Assembly (NCBI GenBank): GCA_031213475.1
Contig: JARUPZ010000026.1
Coordinates: 8,429,824-8,493,823, forward strand
Length of the DNA stretch: 64,000 nucleotides
Origin: Nereocystis luetkeana
Taxonomy: Eukaryota > Sar > Phaeophyceae > Laminariales > Laminariaceae
Direction of reading: 5' to 3'
The position numbers and the translations under genes were made by a program. Shown here one piece after another: positions 23,371 to 34,889 of this stretch. Each line of letters opens with the position of its first letter. Within the stretch, counting starts at the first letter, position 1. Under the pieces are notes generated by a model, which was not told the DNA's origin, did not search any database, and worked only from the letters and a program-made list of their open reading frames with translations.

Positions 23371-23989
23371 ACTAGAAGGGTGGTGGGAGGGGCTGGATGT
23401 CGGCTTCCTTTCAATCGCGGGATCAGTACACAGACAGGGAGCGGCACTTTTGTTTTGTCCCTCGCGTATCGGCCGCCTCCTTTCTCGCGAGGCTGGCAGT
23501 CTTTTCTCTAAATACCGAATAACGCTAAGCATGTAAAGCGGTTGAACGATCACACGAGATGAGTTTTCGTGTGTGAGGGCTGTAGGACGGCGATATCAAC
23601 TTTTATTCTAACGATCCGATGTCCGCTTTTAGTTATGGCAATGTGTGCATGATACCAACACCCATAATATCCATTATGTTCTGTTTCCAATGTGTTACAC
23701 ATACATACGCCTGCGTGAAAAATGTTTCGTTTCTAGTATAGAACCGAAGGCCTAGGGCGACATCCCAGGTTGAAGATACCCTGGTTTGTTTTTGGGGGAG
23801 AAGTTGATAAAAAATCCCCTGCTATCCCCCAAATAATCGACGGTAGATTTAATCATGGTACCGGTAGTAAGACCAAACAAAATAAAACAAAACACATATC
23901 TTGTAGGGTTCCAACGAAGTTTTACCGGCTGCAAAAATGAAAAAATAAGATAACGCCCAGAAGCGGGAAGGCAGATGAAAAATCGCCGG

Positions 23990-24265
23990 GTTTGCAAAAT
24001 TCTTCAATGGCGCTGAACGTTACAGGGCATACTTTTTCGGGGGCGGGCATAATTAATTCGTCGTCGATTTTTCGATATTAGTCATCAACCTCGAGTAACA
24101 GTCCAGCAAAAGAGCATGGAAACGGAGATGCCGGGGAAAAATACTCGGTGGCACTGAATGTCCAGAGTTAGACTAATCCGGGAGCGGGGATATTTAATCC
24201 ATCGTCGCATTTCCGACAGTACATATCAACCTCGAATAGACAGTCCAGCAAGCAGCCAGATACGG
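23990..24265. repeat. Two-copy ~140-bp tandem repeat
   Basis: Two diverged copies share AATTCGTCGTCG / AATCCATCGTCG, ATCAACCTCGA and ACAGTCCAGCAA blocks about 140 bp apart, plus the GGCACTGAA-like lead-in. Confidence 0.6.
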
Positions 24266-25449
24266 GAAACTTCAATATTGATAAGTCACTTGGCATTCTG
24301 TGGGTTTTATTGAAACGCCTGTGCGCGCTAAAGTTTGCTCCGATCGGTAATCTGAACCCGGCTACAACCCCTAACACGGCCAAGCCGCGTGCATTGAAGC
24401 TTCCCTCTTTCTTCAAACGCGGCCGGATAATAGAGGGGTTTGTCAATGGTTTCGAAACGGCCGCTTCCGATCAAACACAAAATTTTCCTTTAGTTGAAGA
24501 TCTGAGCGCCCTAGTTTCACGTCAAGAACGTTGGCAACCTTCGTGTAACTTGATTGAAGGGCACAGAAGTTACCACCCTCTACTTGATCAGTGCCTAGGT
24601 GGAGAGATAATGTTACTACTAATATAGGGGCGCGGCTCCCGGATATATACACGTCCCACGTTCCGAGAAAAAATATGTCGAACAACCCAACGAAACTTGA
24701 TGTTTGGTCGGTCCAAGAAGAATACCACCAGAATTTTCATACCGGTATCGTGTGGATACCTCATGAAGGGTATGTATAGCGGTCACATGACATCACAAAT
24801 TCAATGTCACGAAGAGACGCGACGTTAAGGTTGTGTCAGATGACCTCCCTAAGGCATGCATCATACGGACAAAAAATAATACCAGGTATAATTCTTAAGT
24901 CGAAAGTATAGAGATCAGCGAACAAAACAGCCTGGTCGGCATGCTCGTGCATCACCCGCATAGATAGATAGGGCGAAAGCACGAAAAATGCACGCACACA
25001 ATCTGTTTGATATCTTGCTTCTCCGAATGATCTTGAAAAGAGCACCGCAATCCCTCTTGCCCCCCTCCCGAGTCACTAGGGTAACAGCACAGTCCGCCTT
25101 GCGACTCTCTCGGCAATACTGCAGGAAGTACCGCTGCCACTTGGGAAAACCACCTCGTATCCTGCAGATAGCGACCAAGTGCAAATCAACCTTCGCCGAA
25201 TTCAAATTACAGGTTGGGAGATAAATTTCGCCTCCCCCACCACGGCGTTGCTCATCATCAACAAACCGCGCTCGCCATATAACGTCCTGGGTCCAAACAC
25301 TGGCGGAACGCACACAGTAGATAATTTCCAGCAAACAGTTTTTACAAAATAATTTCATGCCGCGCAAAAAGCACACGAAGAGGAAGCCAACGCTAACCCT
25401 AACATCCCTGAAGTGAAACAAAAAAACTCTCGTCGGCACACCACACGTG

Positions 25450-25513
25450 TCAACTATCAAAACCTCCTCGCCTCACTACTTTTACGTGCGGCCGGCGAAA
25501 ATCACACGTGTCA
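25450..25513 (+). repeat. ~60-bp repeat, unit 0 (left of family R copy 1)
   Basis: One unit reading CAACTATCAAAACCTCC, ACTACTTTTACGTGCGGCCGG, GAAAATCACACGTG. It is near-identical to the units that start again at 26381, immediately after the family-R repeat that interrupts the array. Confidence 0.85.
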
Positions 25514-26380
25514 GTCTTGATGCAATAGTTTTTGAGTGATTGAAAAAGGCAGGAAGTCGGACTTTATTACGGCAAAAAGCCACACCAGGTCGGTGCGCCA
25601 TGTATGTGTCGTCTTATCGTGATTTTGGTTTTATTTCATGGGAGAACCAAAAACACAGAACAGAACCGACATTTTGAACTCCACGTGGACCACGACACGA
25701 ACGAGAGTCGCTCACGCCGAGTTGGGCGATCAACCTTCACCACCAGCTCCTCGAAGCAAGCAGCGGAATGTGGAACCCCCTGGGGAGCTGCGTAAGGGGT
25801 TTGCTAGTGACTAGTCGCTGGACCAGCAAGGAGCTCTCGCCCTTGCGGAGAATGATGAGCTGCTTGCGGCGGTCGTAGTCAGAAAGAAAACGTTAGATTG
25901 TTTTGGTACTGCTGCTGTCGTCTCGTCCTATTCGTTTCCAAAGTTGTTTTGCCTAGAGCAGCTGCAGTTGGGCGACCGCAAGGGACACGATGGTGGCCAA
26001 GGTACTGATGCCCTCCCTCTCCGTGGTGGCCGATGCACAAGTGTTGGAGCCCAGCTAGCTGTGTACAAGCGTAGCCAAGCATGTAGCGTCGTGACCCGTC
26101 ATGAACTCAGTCTATAACCTAAACAAAATTGTATAATGCCACCGAGGTCGTGTGCAAAGCCAAATTTCATCACTTTCAGAGTTGATCCGAAAAGGCTGCC
26201 AAAAAAAAACATTTCATGGAATTTCAGGAGTGATAAAACCTCGGAGGAACTTTTTTTCCACCAAACAGGCCCCATAAGACGTGATTTTGATAAAATATGA
26301 TCAGATTTGGGACCAGATACCCCGAAGCCTCCGTAAACAGTCATATAATCACCTCATTTTTTTTTTCATAAGATCCGGCC
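25514..26380 (+). repeat. Dispersed repeat family R, copy 1
   Basis: About 865 bp, roughly 90% or more identical by eye to 57788-58640 and in the same orientation. It starts TCTTGATGCAA..TTTGAG and ends in a homopolymer run (T here, A in copy 2) followed by AAGATC. It sits exactly between units of the ~60-bp repeat. No terminal inverted repeats are seen. The internal frame is a decayed coding remnant (listed separately). Confidence 0.85.
25639..26112 (+). pseudogene. Decayed coding remnant inside family R copy 1
   Basis: From ATG at about 25639 a frame reads MGEPKTQNRTDILNSTW, then PSPPAPRSKQRN, GELRKGFAS. A TAG stop follows, after which the same frame continues through DQQGALALAENDELLAAVV and on to TAA near 26112. 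The TAG lies in a 7-bp insertion absent from copy 2. Copy 2 lacks the stop but is frameshifted at the same place, so the two copies broke differently from a once longer frame. No family is recognised. Confidence 0.4.
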
Positions 26381-26563
26381 TCAACTATCGAAACCTCCTT
26401 GCCTCACTACTTTTACGTGCGGCCGGGAGAACGTCGTATCAACTATCGAAACCTCCTTGCCTTATTACTTTTACGTGCGGCCGGCGAAAATCACACGTAC
26501 GTGCCAACTGTCAAAACCTCCTTGCCTCTCTACTTTTACGTGCGGCCGGCGAAAATTCAAGTA
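26381..26563 (+). repeat. ~60-bp tandem repeat, units 1-3
   Basis: Three units begin at 26381, 26439 and 26504. Each carries CAACTATCGAAACCTCCTTG, then ACTTTTACGTGCGGCCGG and a GAAAATCACACGT-like tail. With the unit at 25450 they form one array interrupted by family R copy 1. The frame across them is open but repeats out of phase, so it is not coding. Confidence 0.85.
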
Positions 26564-27479
26564 TGCGAATACACATCGAACCCACTCCGTAGCAGAAGAC
26601 GTCTGCGGCGGGTCAGCTAAGAAGTCACGAGTTGAAGGAAGTCCCCGCCCATTCCTCCACTACTACTCCAAATCCCGGAAAAAGAGCTCGGCAGGCTTGC
26701 GCGAAGCACTCTTTGCGCTTGAGTTGAACGCCCGCTCCAAAGGGCGTTTTGCTCCTCAGACGCATCGAAGCACCCCTGGGCACCAAGCAAGAAAGAGAGT
26801 GGTACAACAGCATTGTCAGCTGCCACTTTGACATGTCTTCGGAGTGACATGCCGGCGTGTCGTTGCTTACAACATACAGCTGCACGCCTAGCTCTGTTGT
26901 ACTCATGATCTACCAGTATCTACCTTGCAGGTGACAACCTTGATCAATTAATGTGACGCATACTACACGTGCTAGACTACGCGTAAGACCGCTACTAGCC
27001 CTAGGATACACAACGAGTACTACTCTGAATATGAAATCCAGGCACCAGTATGGGGTGTAGTGGTAACTTCGAGCTGTCAAATACGCCACCACACCAGGTT
27101 GCAGGACCTGGCTAAACTTTGATCGACCAAGGTCAGGCGGCTATTCCACGAGAACTGTAGAACGAATAGTAGCATGCACCTATTGTGTAAAACTGTAAGC
27201 GAGAATATAAGGACCGTCAGAGTATGAATATGAATACTAAAAGGCCGTTGCTTTTCCGGCGATAGAGGTTGTCGGCAGTGCAAGAGCCCAGGTTTGCCCG
27301 CATCTACATACAACGATACAAGGTATCACCAAATATACTGGTTCGCAGCACTGATGCATAATAATACTCATGCACCGGTACTATATGCCTGCGGCCTGCC
27401 GTCGTGTCGAAGCTACGACAACCACAGGCAGCAGCAGCTCCACTCGGCCAGCCCGATCTGTTTACGCCGTGTATACTGC
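26564..27479. other. No recognisable gene
   Basis: GC-richer at 26.58-26.85 kb, with overlapping open frames on both strands (up to 124 codons) of no known family. The rest is ordinary, with AGC repeats near 27428. Confidence 0.4.
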
Positions 27480-27711
27480 GTTTATACCATACATTGTGAC
27501 AAACAACAAAAGCCTAGACGGCAACATCCCAACCCGTGTCGTACAGGTACTATTTTTGTAATGGTTTCAGGTACAACCGCCAGGTGCATCACGCCGTTTA
27601 TACCATACATTGTGACACACAACAAAATTCTCGACGGCAACATCCCAACCCGTGTCGTACAGGTACTCTTTTTGTAGTGGTTTCAGGTACAACCGCCAGG
27701 TGCATCACGCA
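27480..27711. repeat. 116-bp tandem duplication
   Basis: Two head-to-tail copies, 27480-27595 and 27596-27711, differ at only a few bases. Landmarks are TTTATACCATACATTGTGAC, CGGCAACATCCCAACCCGTG, GTCGTACAGGTACT and GTACAACCGCCAGGTGCATC. Their high similarity suggests a recent duplication. Confidence 0.9.
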
Positions 27712-28199
27712 AGGACGACGACAGTTGATATACCAGGTATACAGTCATGTTGTGAGGACTATGATGTGAGTCTACTACTTACTGCTTACTGCAGTCTACT
27801 ATTATACGTGCGAGTAATCTTTGACATATTTACGGATGGAAGAATACCAGGTATATACTACGAGTACTGCAGCAATGCTGCTGTAACATGTTGCTACACT
27901 ACGAGTACTGCTGCTGCTGCACTGTTGCTGTAGAACACTACATACGAGCTACCAACACAACGCGCAAGAAGATCCCCGTTCTAAAAAATGTCCCCTTTCA
28001 CGAGCATTTATATTCGAACTGGTACGAACTCGTACAGGTCTCCTATAATACCTGGTGAACTGAACGATCTTGTATCAAGGATAAACTACTTGGAAATAGA
28101 GTTTAGATACATACCGAGATATAAAGTACCAGCTGTATTTAGTGATGGTTTGATTGACTGTTGAAGATTGGAGGTGTGATACTCGCGCGGGCGGAACCT

Positions 28200-28729
28200 T
28201 CACTGGGCCTTCGTACCACACTCTACCAGCGCTAAGAGCAGGATAACAACACATCGCACTGCCGCTACCTCCACCGGCAGCGCTCGTTTCTCGCACACGG
28301 TTCTAACATGGTGCATTGAAGTATCCTAGCAAGCATGTGGCAGCAACACAGGGTACAACAAAAAGGCCAGGAGAACAAAAACACACATACCTGATCACGA
28401 AACACACGGTAGGTGGCAGGAACCCCTCTGCGTTCGGCGGTCGCCGATACGTCGCCAAAGGGGACGCCCGCGACCACCGCCGCCAGGCGAACCCCGCACA
28501 GACCAGGATGCGCACTGGCAGCCAGTCGCCTTCCGCTCCTTCGAAGACAACCTCGGGGCAATTCAAGAGGGTGGTCTTGATGCTCACATAATGTATGGGC
28601 CACTGCTGTAGCCGCAAACTCCCGCGTCCTGGGAGAATATTGCTCGGCAACCAGCCCCAGCTGGTGGTAAATGGCAAGTTCCTCGCCGTTCTTGAACGCT
28701 TCGAGGGCCACGACGTCCGGGTATGCCGG
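28200..28729 (-). CDS. Two adjoining exons of an unidentified gene (3' end)
   Basis: Exon 28391-28729 is 339 nt. It follows a GCGCAG acceptor, ends CAG|GTATGT and is open for exactly 113 codons in phase 0 (starts PAYPDVVALEAFKNGEELAI; contains GLVAEQYSPRTREFAATAV). After a 65-bp intron with a pyrimidine-rich 3' part and TAG acceptor, exon 28200-28325 (126 nt, phase 0) reads VRTVCEKRALPVEVAAVRC, then a hydrophobic run, and stops at TGA. The block is GC-richer than its flanks. Against it: a second frame is also open across the larger exon, the intron is shorter than those of the CBM6-like gene, and I could not fit an upstream exon. No family is recognised. Confidence 0.35.
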
Positions 28730-30610
28730 CTGCGCAATGGTGGTTTTTGTGTGTGCTGGTGGTGTCTGCTACGTGGTGCCACAGGGACAAGACTTGTCGT
28801 TGTTTGCTCGTGTCACCAAAACCGAGCAGCGAGGTTTCCAGGTTTTGGACCCCCCCGAGGCACCCAACCTCCTCCTCCTTTTCATAACCCACATACCCCC
28901 GTCACACTAATGTGGGACGGAGTTACCTGAGGTCAGGCTTGGGCTCACTTGTTTTGTTTTCCTTGCGCGTGTCCCTCCACGGTCCTTTGGTTGCACGCGG
29001 CCTGAATTCTACCCAATGAGGTTCGTTCGTGTTTTCGTTTATTTTTAGTTTGATATTTTTGTTGTGATTTAGCGGGTTCTGTATGGGTTAAAGTGAACGC
29101 TAAAATGTTTCGTCGATGAAATTTATACCAGGTACGTGGCATGTGTTTTTTTTTATTTCAATACTTCATGTTCCAGTTTCTACGACTATCGCGTTAAAAC
29201 ATGCACGATATGTGTTTTGTTTCACGGATTCTTCTTCTGTGTATTGCTTCGTCTGTGCAGCAATATGTCGTTCGTGAGTGTACGTCTGCTTTCCTCCAAT
29301 TCAATGGACCAGGTCCATCCGGATCAATTTTGCTATAATTTAACCCTACAGTACAGTAATTAATGTATCCTGGACGACATAGTTACCAATTACCCGTTGG
29401 CGTTATGGAATACATCGTGGAAGAGCTCCGTTCCCGGCGGATCTTTCCTTTGGTTCAGTTCTTGTTGGTTGTGTTGCTGTTTTTGACTTTGTTGGCGAGA
29501 TACTCGCATATCATTGGATTTCTTGGGTGATTTTGTTTTTGACATGTCATGAGAGCGAACGTGGGCTCCTTTTTTGTTTGAAGTCGGGTTTGCACAGATC
29601 TCGTCGACCAGCTTAATGTCAAGTGAAATGTTTTTTTTTGCCGAGTTTTAATGGAGAAAATGACTAACAACCTTATACGGGGGACATGCTTGTTTCGGTT
29701 TGTGTGCAAACAATTGACCATACAACACTGGAACCTCGACGGAGTCGGGCGAATTGAACTGCACCCACCCTTGGAATTTTGTTTATTTTGTGCATAAAAA
29801 AACGTTTTTGAGCGAGATATGGCCGCTAAAAGTTCCAGAGCGACACACACAGAGAAAGCCACACCACTGCTGCACACACATAAGCGCGCATAAATGCGCT
29901 CGGCGACACGCCCACGCACAAACACAAGCCATTGGAGAGGGCTAGGTGTCCTCGGGGTGCCAAGGCTAATCGCGGACGACTAGCTAGTGGGCCGTTCCCG
30001 GAACGCGTGCCACCTGCAGAAGAAATCGATTCGGAGCCACAAGAACCACAGTCTGCCCCTGGAGGTGCGCAGCAACCTTGTCATGCTGGATGGAGAGGAT
30101 GACATTAAATATTGCACTTTGATACGTACTCTATTTGTATCACATACAATGAAGAAAACACAAACAAAAAGTCGATTTCTCTTTCTCCCCCAACTGCAGG
30201 CCATTTTTTCTCGAAAGTGGCCATTTTTTTCGAAAACAGAAGTTGACATCGGATTTGAGTTCCTCTCAACCCTTCGATTCTTGCCACCTTTGTTTCGTCT
30301 TACAACTCTGAAAATTGAGCGAGACAAAGCGGGGGTCACACTATGGAAATTTGTCGACCGGATGGACTTTAATATTATTAATAGTATCTGTACCCTCTCT
30401 GATATCCTTGCGTCATTGTTTTTCTGTTTCAATAGAGAATCGTTTGATTGTCTTTTTTAATAGTCTCCTGATGTTGACTGTGCTGTATTTTTTTCGTATC
30501 CGTTACGCTAGATGGCATTTTACTTGCTTCACCCATAATTTTGGGGTTTTTTGCTTTTTATCTTGTCTTGTGGGGTTTCCATGTCTTACAGTTAGGGAGC
30601 ACATAATTTG

Positions 30611-30640
30611 TACCTGGTACCTGGTACCTGGTACCTGGTA
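30611..30640. repeat. (TACCTGG)4 microsatellite
   Basis: Four overlapping TACCTGGTA words in a 7-bp period. This is a local amplification of the 9-bp near-palindrome found singly at many other places in the window. Confidence 0.95.
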
Positions 30641-31434
30641 TCTCTCTAGCGTAGTGAATCAGGGCGGATATTGACTGTAGTAGTGATAAAGCTGAGTAGA
30701 AAGGACTGTCTGATGTGAAGACAACACACCCCAAGTATGAAGAGCCAACACGACCACTGGATTCGCAGGGTGTTGGTGTGAAAGAAGAACGCTTTAATCT
30801 GGAGAATGCCCACACTTGCATGAACACCTGGACCCAACTTGTCTACATCTTATTGAAAAATGTACCAGGTATGCGAATAAAACGCACGTGCATGATAGTA
30901 TGCCATAATATATATTAGAGGTACTGATGCAGTGCAACCTCGTATCTTATACGAAGCGCGACGCAAACCGGGAGGTAATTTAAAGAGAAGTACAGCCAAC
31001 CTTGCAAACCGAATATAGAAAAAGTGAAGAATCAACTCACCCTAGAGAGTGACCACTGCAATATCAATAATAGGATATATATTAAGGTCTTCTCAACGAC
31101 CCTATTGTCGCCGGTAGAGAGTATCATTTTTCGTGTTTCTTGATATATATACTGTGGCGCGTAACATCTATCGATAGATCTATTCCACAGCGTGCTGGAT
31201 AGGGCAGCTATCTGCAGTAGTCCCTCGGTGAAAACCATTGTCACCGACAGAGTCTGTCCCAGGATTCTTGTAGCTTGCACAACCTACGCCAGTGGACAAT
31301 GTTTGATGATTGTCAGTATCCTGAGTCTGTTGTCACGCCAGTAACCTAAGGCTGCCGGTATGGCTGTTTTTTTGTTGCCGACAATGTATATATATCAGTA
31401 CACACGTTCGACGGTTTGCATTAACCGACACTAA

Positions 31435-31456
31435 ATATCGATATATATATATATAT
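31435..31456. repeat. AT dinucleotide microsatellite
   Basis: ATATCG followed by about nine AT dinucleotides. Confidence 0.9.
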
Positions 31457-31855
31457 TATGTCTCTCCTCACATAGTAGTGTCGAAATTTATATGTGGATA
31501 AACTCGAAGGTATACTTCGAAGTCTATGGATTAATTATGGTGAGTCTTACACGGTTTCAAAGATTTGTTCTGGATAGTTCTTCACTTTCTGTTACTCGTT
31601 TATTAAAACACCATTACACATGTCGGATGGCAAACATAATAATAATAATTAATAGTGGTGAGTGTTATACGGTTTCAAAAATTGTACGCAAGTAAGTGAC
31701 GAGTTCGACACGCAGACTTGCCAGCAATACGGAGGTAACGCGCCATGAAAAACAGGAAACAAATAGACAGCCAGCTAAAGCTACTGCTTTGGTTGGCATT
31801 GAATCTTTTTTTGAATCTCCAGTCTAGGCTTGGTGTGTTGTGGTTATTCTTAGCA

Positions 31856-32188
31856 TTATTACCCTTGGCTGGGAAAATCCATTGGTCGTTTACCCGTATA
31901 GCTCAGTAAGTAACACCTTCACATTTGACGTCATCCAGGTGACGGGTTCGAACCCCAATTCGAACGTTTCTTTGACAGAAACGCTTGAGCACGCGTACTT
32001 ATAAAACACATCTCCCTGGTTTCCCAGGTAATGAAACCAAGCGGGCAGGTCAGCCTACAGACGTAAAACGGTGCTATCACCCCAACGATCCCGTCGTTCA
32101 GGGGGGGGGAGAGTGTTAGAAGGATTACCCTGGGCTGGATAATCGATCGGTCGTTTACCCGTATAGGTTAGTAGGTAACACCTTCACA
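31856..32188 (+). mobile_element. tRNA-derived SINE-like repeat, two copies
   Basis: Copy 1 (31856-31966) has an A-box-like TAGCTCAGTAAG (31899-31910) and a B-box-like GGTTCGAACCC (31945-31955), with start-to-start spacing of 46 bp, as in tRNA genes. The acceptor arms do not pair and the T stem has mismatches, so it is not a working tRNA. Copy 2 (32123-32188) repeats the first ~65 bp (GGCTGG, GGTCGTTTACCCGTATAG, GTAACACCTTCACA) and ends before the B box. A tRNA-like head duplicated without a functional fold fits a SINE promoter. No poly(A) tail or target duplication could be fixed. Confidence 0.5.
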
Positions 32189-32919
32189 GTACCGAGTATT
32201 TTAGCATGGCTTCGCATTGCCAGCATCGACGCGAGACGTTCTGCATCGATTCGCGAGGTGTTGTCTCTGCCTCGAAGGTCGTGACCAAACAATCCTAACC
32301 CTTAGTCGATCAACGAACGAGCATGGACATTGAATTGGCTTGTCGGGGGACGACGAGTTGACATTGCCTCGAGGATTCGTGAAAGCAAGTGTGCGATTAA
32401 AGCGACACACGAACGAGAGAACGGTTCAGCGTAAATAACACACCTATACACAAAGGCACCCACACGTACAAAAAATCGAACTATGAATCTATTGAAAATA
32501 CTGGAGTGAATGCGGGAGACCCAAGACCCAACACGAGCTACAAATAGACAAGCTAGCAGAAAAGGGCATCGGTATGGGCATACACCAAGGCGAGGAAGTG
32601 AAAGACATACCGGTTCCATGGGACCGTGGTGGAGAAATATAGGTTCGGACATTTTAGGCCGTATATGACATGTTAAGCGCGCTCATGAGCTTCCTGCACG
32701 GTCATGGGGCTTTCCTGGTAATATCATGGCGGTGTGATGGACATTGATGGCGTTGTGATGTGGTTTCGTGGCAGCGGCTTCCACTGCATGTTGAGAAAAT
32801 ACATATGACATCGCTATAAATTCACTCAATGGTGGTGACTCGGTACTGCGATCAGGTTGGTTTGGCACCGTAAGGCGAATTCCACGGCCTGCGGTGTCGT
32901 GGATTTGGTATGGTGCTCA
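32189..32919. other. No recognisable gene
   Basis: Ordinary composition with chance-length frames, and a purine-rich patch just before the next candidate ORF. Confidence 0.4.
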
Positions 32920-33300
32920 ATGCCATCGAATGGCATGGGACTGGATGAAGAAAGTGCGATGGTAGTACTGCCACGACAGCCCATCAACGGGGACCCTGGT
33001 GGTAGACCGTGGCCTATGCCGGGGCATGTGCTATGGCGTTGCTTCGAAGATCAGCCGACGGTAGGGGTGTACGACAGTATTACACAGGGTCGTAGGGTGG
33101 AGATCGCCATACCCTACCGAGAACACTATTTTTTTAAGCAGTTCAATGTCAACTTACAGCCCGATGAACACGCGGATGGCCTACGATACGATTCATGCTA
33201 CATAACCAAAACAAACTTCCGAACATGGTGGGAAGCCTCCAAACACAAAACTGCTGGCAAATACTGCTGTAGTGTATATATATATATCCCCGTATTGTAG
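32920..33300 (+). CDS. Unidentified ORF with coding-like composition (126 codons)
   Basis: From ATG at 32920 the frame reads to TAG at 33298-33300. The central part, containing PINGDPGGRPWPMPGHVLW, DQPTVGVYDSITQGRRVEI and FNVNLQPDEHADGLRYD, has balanced, protein-like composition. The last residues run into a TATATA repeat, so the true exon may end earlier. A second coding-like stretch in another frame follows at about 33400-33615 (RIIPIPYDPLSPVLDPSEPS). The two could be exons of one gene or a decayed gene. I recognise no family. Confidence 0.25.
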   Translation: MPSNGMGLDEESAMVVLPRQPINGDPGGRPWPMPGHVLWRCFEDQPTVGVYDSITQGRRVEIAIPYREHYFFKQFNVNLQPDEHADGLRYDSCYITKTNFRTWWEASKHKTAGKYCCSVYIYIPVL

Positions 33301-33615
33301 CACCCGTCTGGGCCTACGTGGCTGTGCCATGGCAAGCGGCAGCGTAACGAAGGCCCTCGGCAGTGACACGATGACTCATAGCGGTGCTGATATGGAACTG
33401 ATATGGGAATCGCGGATGATGTGCGTCAGGTTCCTTTCCGCATCATACCAATTCCGTATGACCCCCTCTCCCCCGTACTCGATCCATCGGAACCGTCTGA
33501 TCGCTCCGCGTGCTGTCTTGCGCCGCTCTCAGTGACAACTACCGGAATCGAACTGCCTACCCGACCATACTATACCTCTACCAGCCCTTGTTTATTCATC
33601 AGGTGTTCCGAATAA

Positions 33616-34889
33616 AGTGTTTTTTCTGCATGACCTATGCACCATTTTTAGTGGAATGGTGGCCTTAGAAACAGCCTTCCGGGAAACAGCGTACCTCCCG
33701 TGCAAAACGTGTCAAGCCTTGGCAATCGTGTTCACATAGGCTGGCTCTTGTATTTACACTGATCGGTTTGATACTACCAGTCGATCAATACAAAGTATGT
33801 CCTGTTGTGTTTGAATCCCGCCAAATAATCCTCGATTTCGGTTTTTCTGCAGCCCCTTACCCACATAGCTACGCTGCAGAGGTCGTGATGTGAAAACCAT
33901 GGGCATCCGTAATTCCAACATTCTTTTACGAGGCGTTGATCGGGTTGAACAGTGCATTGAAGTGATCTGACAGTCGCAACAAAGTCATTGGCATACATAC
34001 AAGGGTTTCTTCTATGATTGATGGTAATACCATCCGAGATTCGGTTCGGGAGGTATGGCGTGTTCCGTGGTACCGCTAGAATCAAAAGATTTCAAATTGT
34101 TCAGCTTGTACCTGAAATGATGACATACATAGAAACGTTTACCTCAATAAACATCGTAAATACAACAAAGAATGGTCGACGTGGCGCCCGGATGGACAGT
34201 ATGTTAGGTAGGTTACTCGGGGCAGGGTTTCCAGGAGTAAGTAACGCACACACATCGTGCGTTGCTCCTAGAACATATGTACGTGTCCTTGTCTGCAACA
34301 GTGTTCTGGGACATGTCACAAGGGGGCCATGCAGTTTGTTTTTGCAAGTTGCCGAGAGGCGAGTGGTCCATTTATTTTAATACGTGTCCCACGTAGTCGT
34401 TTAATCTACCAGGTACACTGTATTTCCTGAACAGGAACGATGAAATGCTCATATGCCACGCACTACGTCGTTTTGTTTCTGTGCGGAGTCAACAGTAGTC
34501 GCAGTACGATACGAGGTGAACGTTTTCCGCAGACCTACCTCAGAAACCGTTGTCTGCGCGGAGAGGGTTCAACCCGGATCGTAGTGGGGACGACGTACAG
34601 GTAGTGTTGCCGAGAAATGCAGGAAAGTCCGCTGGGCTCGATCGGACCTGCGCTTGATAGAGGGTGATGCTTTCTAAATGAAGTGAGGTGCTGTTTGGGC
34701 CTTATGGAGAGTGAAGAGTGACAACTTTGTGGCGGCGTTTCCGGGCGGCCAAAACGTATGGACACCTACCCCCCACTGTCTTTACCGGGGACATTTCCCC
34801 TTTTTACCGATACGAGATGTAGGGTAGAAACGGTAACGTGTTGGTTTACCGATCAGAGAACATACATGCTGAGCGTGCTTGTGTAGCCC
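33616..34889. other. No recognisable gene
   Basis: Open frames on both strands (minus 33774-34085, 103 codons; plus 34018-34380, 120 codons) overlap in antiparallel fashion and match nothing I know. Confidence 0.4.

Larger units (their letters stand above)
22801..25449. other. Gene-free interval with a G-rich patch and a two-copy repeat
   Basis: No gene is recognised. The interval holds a G-run cluster at 23250-23370 and a ~140-bp duplication at 23990-24265, both listed separately. The longest open frame (minus 24915-25460, 181 codons, no ATG near its start) is about the longest expected once by chance in a window this size. Confidence 0.45.
28730..31855. other. No recognisable gene; AT-rich, simple repeats
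   Basis: The interval is AT-rich with many T and A runs. It has open frames on both strands at 29455-29925 and 29980-30460 (up to 157 codons) that overlap antiparallel and match no family. It includes the TACCTGG tandem at 30611-30640 and the AT microsatellite at 31435-31456. Confidence 0.4.

Noticed and set aside
24915-25460. 181-codon minus-strand open frame
   Set aside because: No ATG near its start, no motif, and about one frame of this length is expected by chance in a 64-kb window. It also runs into the 60-bp repeat.
21464-26563. Regular repeats as a CRISPR array
   Set aside because: The units are contiguous with no unique spacers, there are no cas genes, and the window is eukaryotic.
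29980-30460. Overlapping 150- and 157-codon frames on opposite strands
   Set aside because: Mutually antiparallel, AT-rich, no motif and no splice support. They cannot both be genes and neither stands out.
33774-34085. Possible reverse-transcriptase box (YANDF) in a minus frame
   Set aside because: The key YxDD aspartates are absent and no flanking RT motif is present.
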